A stretch of DNA of 64,000 nt from CAMCXT01 sp040403315. GTDB taxonomy: Bacteria; Bacteroidota; Bacteroidia; M30B66. The notes beneath the pieces were generated by a model. The model searched no databases and was not told the DNA's origin. It saw only the letters and a list, made by a program, of their open reading frames with translations. Positions within the stretch are counted from its first letter, which is position 1; each line of letters opens with the position of its first letter. Of this stretch, positions 63,745 to 64,000 are shown in pieces. Made by a program: the position numbers and the translations under genes. The stretch covers positions 1-64,000 of the forward strand of contig JBBAKX010000009.1 of NCBI GenBank assembly GCA_040403315.1, given 5' to 3'.

Positions 63745-64000
63745 ACTTCAAATATAAGTTATACCGCATTTAAATCCTAATTATAAAGAAGTAGTTATCC
63801 TTTTCTCACTTTAACTTAGACATTAATGCACTCAATTAACTTTCTGCAGGAAACTTGGCAGCAACACAATCATTCAAATTGTTAATACCTCTTCTCGAGG
63901 CTATCCACATTTCGAAGGTCAATTTCACATCATTAATAGAGAAATTGTTAAAAACTCAACCCAATCGAAAGTACAATAATGAGCATGTTGTAAGAGAATG

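Overview
The window comes from a Bacteroidota genome, most likely a marine or freshwater member of the Flavobacteriales; the exact family cannot be read from the sequence. The signs are: eight proteins with a type IX secretion (T9SS) C-terminal sorting domain, a PorP/SprF protein, a three-subunit succinate dehydrogenase of the Bacteroidota type, promoters of the TTTG/TAnnTTTG form, AT-rich spacers, and a green-type proteorhodopsin. A run of 100 N at 47350-47449 shows that this is a draft scaffold.

Layout. 1-9.7 kb: the 3' part of a giant Ig/PKD-repeat T9SS adhesin. 9.7-16.2 kb: a barrel-like protein, a DUF1801 protein, a DCC thiol oxidoreductase, a gingipain-fold T9SS protein that seems to lack its catalytic residues, and an ABC transporter pair. 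16.2-19.7 kb: sdhCAB with a clear promoter and terminator. 20-24.2 kb: an rRNA methyltransferase, a class D beta-lactamase, a HAD phosphatase, a CAT-anticodon tRNA with promoter and terminator, a PAP2-like membrane protein and an unknown membrane protein. 24.7-30 kb: a second T9SS adhesin made of about seven large repeats. 30.3-35.1 kb: icmF (acyl-CoA mutase) carrying an in-frame palindromic insertion, then a secreted alpha/beta hydrolase. 35.3-39.5 kb: PorP/SprF, a large FISUMP protein and a small T9SS protein.

40.5-43.5 kb is the photoheterotrophy locus: a proton-pumping proteorhodopsin, a strong terminator, then one gene that fuses lycopene beta-cyclase (CrtY) to beta-carotene 15,15'-dioxygenase (Blh). 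The fusion covers the last two steps of retinal synthesis. crtE, crtB and crtI are not in the window. 43.6-48.9 kb is repeat-rich and holds an exported HNH nuclease with a small downstream gene, a signal-peptide-bearing KatG, and a FISUMP lipoprotein flanked by duplicated repeat arrays. 48.9-54.4 kb holds two secreted metalloproteases. 55.4-61.4 kb is a translationally coupled operon of a SulP anion transporter, DabA and DabB, that is, an inorganic-carbon accumulation system. The end holds a T9SS beta-propeller protein and a nucleotidyltransferase pair that resembles a toxin-antitoxin module.

The most interesting reading is that one 21-kb stretch carries a light-driven proton pump, a fused enzyme making its chromophore, and an ion-gradient-driven bicarbonate accumulator. 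This fits light-assisted anaplerotic carbon fixation. Dispersed palindromic repeats of one REP-like family recur across 36-49 kb.
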